From contig NC_087377.1 of the NCBI RefSeq assembly GCF_963675165.1, forward strand, positions 17,216,518-17,280,517: a DNA stretch of 64,000 bases, given 5' to 3'. Shown here one piece after another: positions 59,892 to 64,000 of this stretch. The stretch is from Halichondria panicea. Its lineage: Eukaryota; Porifera; Demospongiae; Suberitida; Halichondriidae. How positions within the stretch are numbered: position 1 is the stretch's first letter; the number at the start of each line of letters is the position of its first letter. Under the pieces are notes generated by a model. It did no database searches. It saw only the letters and a list, made by a program, of their open reading frames with translations, and was not told the origin of the DNA. Position numbers and translations under genes: made by a program.

Positions 59892-61900
59892 GAGAGGATT
59901 GGTCCACCGTTTCCATAGACATTGAATCTTGCCCGGGCTACCAGCACTTGAGTTGCTTGTGAGCACATTCTGAGCCAGAATCAGAGTGTTGAGCAGACTA
60001 GCAGCAGCCGCGGCAGAGAGACTACCACCACCACCCCCGCCATTGTTGTTGGCTTGTGACAGCATGGAGGATTTCGGTACAGGAGTGGACGGAGAAGTGG
60101 TCGTGCTCGCAATGGAGGATAGAGTTTGTACGAGTGAGGTTAAGAGTGGTGTGTTTGGATTAGAGGCTCCAGTCGGCAGCGATGATTGTAAGAGGGGAGA
60201 GAATTGTGACGAAGCTGACAAGTGCATAGGTTGTGCTTGCGAAGGTGCCAGACTGTCTTGTCCAGTACCGTTCCCTTGCTGTACACATATTGCAGTCAGG
60301 GAAACATGACGTGAGGGTGAGACATGTACGTGGAGATAACAAAAAAACATGCTTAGCTATTAAAAAATAGCATAAATTATTAATTTTATGTGCAACTAAC
60401 TACATGTGTTATATACGATGGCCTCTGCTGGATTCTATGATACTAGTAACTAACATAACACTGTGCTCTACACTAATGCATGCTTAGCAATAATATTAGG
60501 AAATTTAGGCTTAAAAAAAAACCAAGTTAGTAGATATTTCGATGGCTTTCAATAGTACTTTAGTACACACATGAACAGACACACACACTCACCCCGACAA
60601 TGGAACCAGTAGTTGCGTCTTTCTTCTGACAAGCAGGCGCTATCTGAGCCAGTACCTTGATGAGCTCGTTGATCCTGTCCCGACGTCGACGCTCAACTGG
60701 GCGTGGGAAGAACAACAACAACTGGTAATTATCGTGTTTAGGGCATGTACAATGAAGCTGAGCCAATTGGCAAAATGAATGAACCTTGACCTCACACACA
60801 CACACGTACACCTACTGTACAGTCAAGGCATACTTAATTATTAAGACGTTACAGCATGGATGAATAGCCTCCATACAACAAATAATGTTTTAGAAGTGGC
60901 AAATTCGATGTTAAAGTTTCGTAACTGTACTTTGTGGGAAATGCTTCTATTTGATTATGACCACGTAAGTACATGTACATCTGTTGTTCACTATAACTTT
61001 CAGTATTGAATTTGCAGCACCTTCATTGTGTGTAGCCTTCCTCTGAGCTTCCCTGTTGGCGGCCATATCCCCAGACCTGCAAACCAACCACCATAATAAC
61101 AACCTCACAGTTACCGTATTACTAGAATGTTTTGCAAGCATATGCACATTTTGCGAGGGTTGATCAATTCGCAACAATAAAATCGCAAAACCTAAAGTAT
61201 GACTATAAATACACACGATTATTGCCAGAACGCAATAGTTAGCACAATCGCAAAGGATTAACTTTGTTGCTGATTGGTAAAGGTTTTTCACCAACAGCAA
61301 AATATTCTAGTAATACGGTATGTAGCAAGAATGATGCTTTCCCTAACACATACTGTCATACATGTTATGCAGAGGTAGGCAATCACATGAACTGTGTACT
61401 CACAACTGCATTTGAACGATGGGGTCGGCCGTGTGATAATCCATAGTTGATATCCCACTCATCTTGGGTGCTATAGGTCGACCCATTGCATGCAGTATCT
61501 CAGCACTACTGGATGGTGGGATCATCACATACAGAGGACCTGAACACACACAACAACATAGTAAAAACTCAACACCACTTCCAAGAAACCTCAAACATTA
61601 GCAATAATACTCATGGTTCTACATGTAATTAGTATGTACAAGCACTTGGATAACTTATCGAGGACTATAACTTCTGGATTTGGCAAAAAAGCAATCGTCA
61701 CACTGATAAATTTGGCCTTCTTTATTCACCATTAATTTTTGGCCAGACTCTGAAAGGGGGTGGTCTGTCCACCATGCTGCATTTGGATGAGGGCGTGGCA
61801 TATAGCGTTGAGGGTGGAGCCATCCTCAGAGGTCATGTCAGAGGGCAAACCATCATCGCTAGTTAGCGTGTGGACCTCCTGTGTGAGTGGGCAGGAACAA

Positions 61901-61946
<46 letters not shown>

Positions 61947-62792
61947 CGTTATTTGGGAGGTAGTTACCATCATGCAAATTCTAACCATGTAATAAGAAAG
62001 GGAAAATAATACGAAAACGAAACGTCTTAGAAGCCGGATACCTTTAAAAAAGCGTTTTTAAGTGCTAGTTTTTATATGTTACTTGGTGTGAAGTGTGTGT
62101 GTGTGTATTACCTGGGTATCATGCACAAGGCCAAAGTTAGGGCCCAAGTCACTGGCCTGTAGCTGCTCCACACTCTCCCCATCATCACTCTGACTTATCT
62201 CTATCTCAAACTGTGAACTGGGTACCACCTCTTCAGTAGCGATAGTAACCGTCTCCACGTCGGTCGGCTCTGTTCCTACGTGTAGTATCTCTGTATTAAA
62301 ACAGTTTTTAAGTGTTTGCTTTTATGTTACTTGGTGTGAACTCTGTGTGGGTACATACCTGGGTATCATGCACAAGACCAAAGTTAGGGTCCACATTATA
62401 ACCAACTACACATTATACACAAGTACCGTACTTGTTCAATTTAAGGCCACCCTCCAAATATGCGACACCCTCGATCTTAGGTAATATTCTGACCTCTAAA
62501 AGTAGCGACTGCTGTGTGTGACAATTATTTTTTTATGTTGCGTCCTAAATAGAGGTCAGACCACAGCCTCGATTCCAGGCCGCTAGAAACAATATAATTT
62601 TAAGCATCCTATAATCGAGGATAGTAGAGTAACCTCCAATTAGATGCGACCCTCTAAATATGCGACACCAGGAATTTTTCTCAACCTCCAAAAGAAATGA
62701 CCTCTCGCTTTGTAATTTAATATTTATGAATAACTGTACCTTGTTAATGTTCTTGATGAAGGTTCCTCAGTAGTCCCTGTCCATGGACTCAT
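59892..62792 (-). CDS. USF-like bHLH transcription factor, copy 2
   Basis: Minus-strand exons: 62792-62740 (ATG), 62290-62112, 61878-61773, 61539-61404, 61076-61021, 60696-60593 and 60278-59892. From the third exon on the phases fit and give GPLYVMIPPSSSAEI, IAPKMSGIS, then ANREAQRKATHNE joined to VERRRRDRINELIKVLAQIA. USF1/2 share HNEVERRRRDKIN and a YVMMTP-type USF-specific region before it, hence the assignment. The exon ends at TTGSIVG. I find no exon for helix 2 or the leucine zipper; the next exon is a Q/S/A/G-rich tail (SLAPSQAQPMHLSASSQFSP). One base is missing versus copy 1 near 59936 (GCCCGGGC versus GCCCGGGGC), which changes the last 17 residues and extends the frame to 59754. It should bind E-boxes only if dimerisation is supplied in some other way. 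The ATG-exon phase does not fit, as in copy 1. Confidence 0.7.
61903..61946. repeat. TG microsatellite in USF-like intron, copy 2
   Basis: (GT)n, about 14 bp longer than its counterpart in copy 1 (4677-4706). Confidence 0.9.
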
Positions 62793-63210
62793 GTCTTCAG
62801 CCTCCACCAATACAGACAAATAGTTTGACCACTTGCTCAGAGTTTCAAAATTGACAGCATAATTTCTTCTTCTCTCTAGCTAGTATAGTGCAGTGAAAGA
62901 CCAGCCACGTGGTTTAGCAATGTTATAGCACGTGACAGCTATTGTTATATTCCTGCAGAGAAAGAGGGAGGGTCTCGTTGTAGCTGAGCTAGCTGTTGTC
63001 CTGTACTTCTGTATCGTGCCTGGTATCAAGCTGTGAAGATACTGTAGCTCTGGATTATTATCAGTAAGTGCAGACAGCACTGTTTTATTTTCTGCATATA
63101 GATCTATGGTACATGGTTTTGATGATATAATTTGCACACACCAAATATTTATACATAATTACATGTACCTTCATATCATTGCTTATCTTATTCCACTCTC
63201 TACAGAGAAG
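62793..63210. promoter_or_regulatory. Shared head-to-head promoter region, copy 2
   Basis: Lies between the USF-like ATG (62792) and the Death-kinase ATG (63211). It contains CACGTG at 62906-62911 and at 62929-62934 (AGCACGTGAC), and the acceptor CTCTACAG just before 63207. Confidence 0.5.
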
Positions 63211-64000
63211 ATGTCTGACTATCTCACAATAGCAGATCTAGGAGATCTATACATAGCTACGTTTGATGCTCGAATCAAGTGGCGAAACTTCTTGCTGGTT
63301 CTTAAAATATCCTCGGATACCATCGACAGCATTGGTACAAAATGGAGAGATGATCCTGATGACTGCTATCGTGAGGGTTTGAAAGAATGGCTGAAAAGTG
63401 GTGAGAGAAGCTGGGAAGATGTTTTCAAAGCTTTGTCAAGTCCTATCGTAGGCCACGTTCACATAGCCAGGACCATCAAGAAAGATCATCTACAGTCTAC
63501 TGATGCAAGCAATCCTACTGATGTGAAGTCAGAGGGTAAGCACTAGTTTAGCACTGAGGAATCACACATGATGCTTATATAGTTTGTTAGCTACTATAAT
63601 ATTCACCCCCCCCCCAGAAAGCCCGATCCCACCCCCTATACTTCTGTATATACCATTCTCAAACACACACACAATATTCCACAGTTGACCAAAACCGCCA
63701 GAAGATCAACGATGATTTGACTGTTTTCCTAGATGAGCGTCTCGGTAAAGGTGCATTTGGAGCAGTCTTCAAAGGCAGCTACAAGGGCGAGATATGTGCA
63801 GTCAAAGTGCTGCTTCACGATGCTATGGAGATGCAGGCAAGTATTCCAATCGGCAAAAACGAAGAAGCTAGCAATGCAATTGATCGTGAAAGTGATTTTC
63901 TCAAGTCGTTCCAGCACCCAAACGTTGTTCAGTTTTTGTCGACTGCCAAGCACCCTAAATCAGGGAGTACAATCCTCGTTGTTGAGCTGATGGATTGCAA
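63211..64000 (+). CDS. Death domain-kinase gene, 3' part outside window
   Basis: Exon 63211-63535 encodes a Death domain close to gene D (DARIKWRNFLLVLKISSDTI, KEWLKSGERSWEDVFKAL). Exon 63685 onward starts VDQNRQKINDDLTVFLDERL, with glycine loop GKGAFGAVFKG and lysine in CAVKVLL, and runs off the window end before the catalytic loop. Unlike the pseudogene at 5967, it is intact as far as seen: no 2-bp insertion, and the acceptor is kept. By analogy with gene D a coil and a Kelch exon should follow. Confidence 0.85.

Overview
This window looks like nuclear DNA of an early-branching animal, most likely a demosponge. That is an inference from gene content and structure. The genes have short GT-AG introns, death-fold and tyrosine-kinase-like kinase domains, Kelch propellers, a USF-type bHLH factor, fragments of cytosolic PheRS beta and ABCF3, and many small foldback (MITE-like) elements in AT-rich spacers. 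I see no tRNA, rRNA, CRISPR array or bacterial operon.

The core is a tandem array on the + strand of seven nearly identical C-terminal modules: a 75-nt coiled-coil exon, an intron of about 205 bp (enlarged by an insertion in copy C), and one large six-blade Kelch exon. I call them A-G. A is at 75-1293 (5' part outside the window), B 19606-22770, C 26411-30177, D 36705-39595, E 43222-46603, F 49927-53272 and G 57280-58486. The N-terminal halves differ: B carries a CARD-like death fold plus a helical domain, D a Death domain plus kinase, and C, E and F a second kind of kinase plus a heptad-repeat coiled coil. G has no N-terminal half and a stop codon in its coil exon. A further Death-kinase-coil copy (5967-9157) is a pseudogene that runs into a different, non-Kelch tail. 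The Kelch exons differ mainly by amino-acid replacements at the same few positions of each blade: just after the GG pair, and just before the next strand. Those positions match the substrate-contact positions of the KEAP1 Kelch domain. The locus therefore reads as a family of putative receptors or adaptors with a diversified recognition propeller and exchangeable death-fold or kinase signalling modules.

Downstream of the Kelch exons, in tail-to-tail orientation, lie broken copies of one minus-strand coiled-coil gene that I could not identify (eight units). The two ends of the window are a large duplication: about 1-7250 resembles about 57280-64000. Each copy carries a minus-strand USF-like gene head-to-head with a Death-kinase gene, separated by about 410 bp holding two CACGTG E-boxes. 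USF copy 1 has lost the bHLH exon; USF copy 2 keeps it but has a one-base frameshift near its C-terminus.

Other regions: a damaged tandem death-domain gene (10132-10853); an ankyrin/coiled-coil/proline-rich gene with several lesions (11328-16522); and a cluster of minus-strand gene fragments (32400-35140) with pieces of PheRS beta, ABCF3 and a kinase. Well-delimited insertions sit at 28644-29063 (TA duplication, Tc1/mariner-like), 30793-31039, 42894-43179 (8-bp duplication, hAT-like), 48802-49501 and 55060-56838 (1.78 kb, with a small basic ORF).
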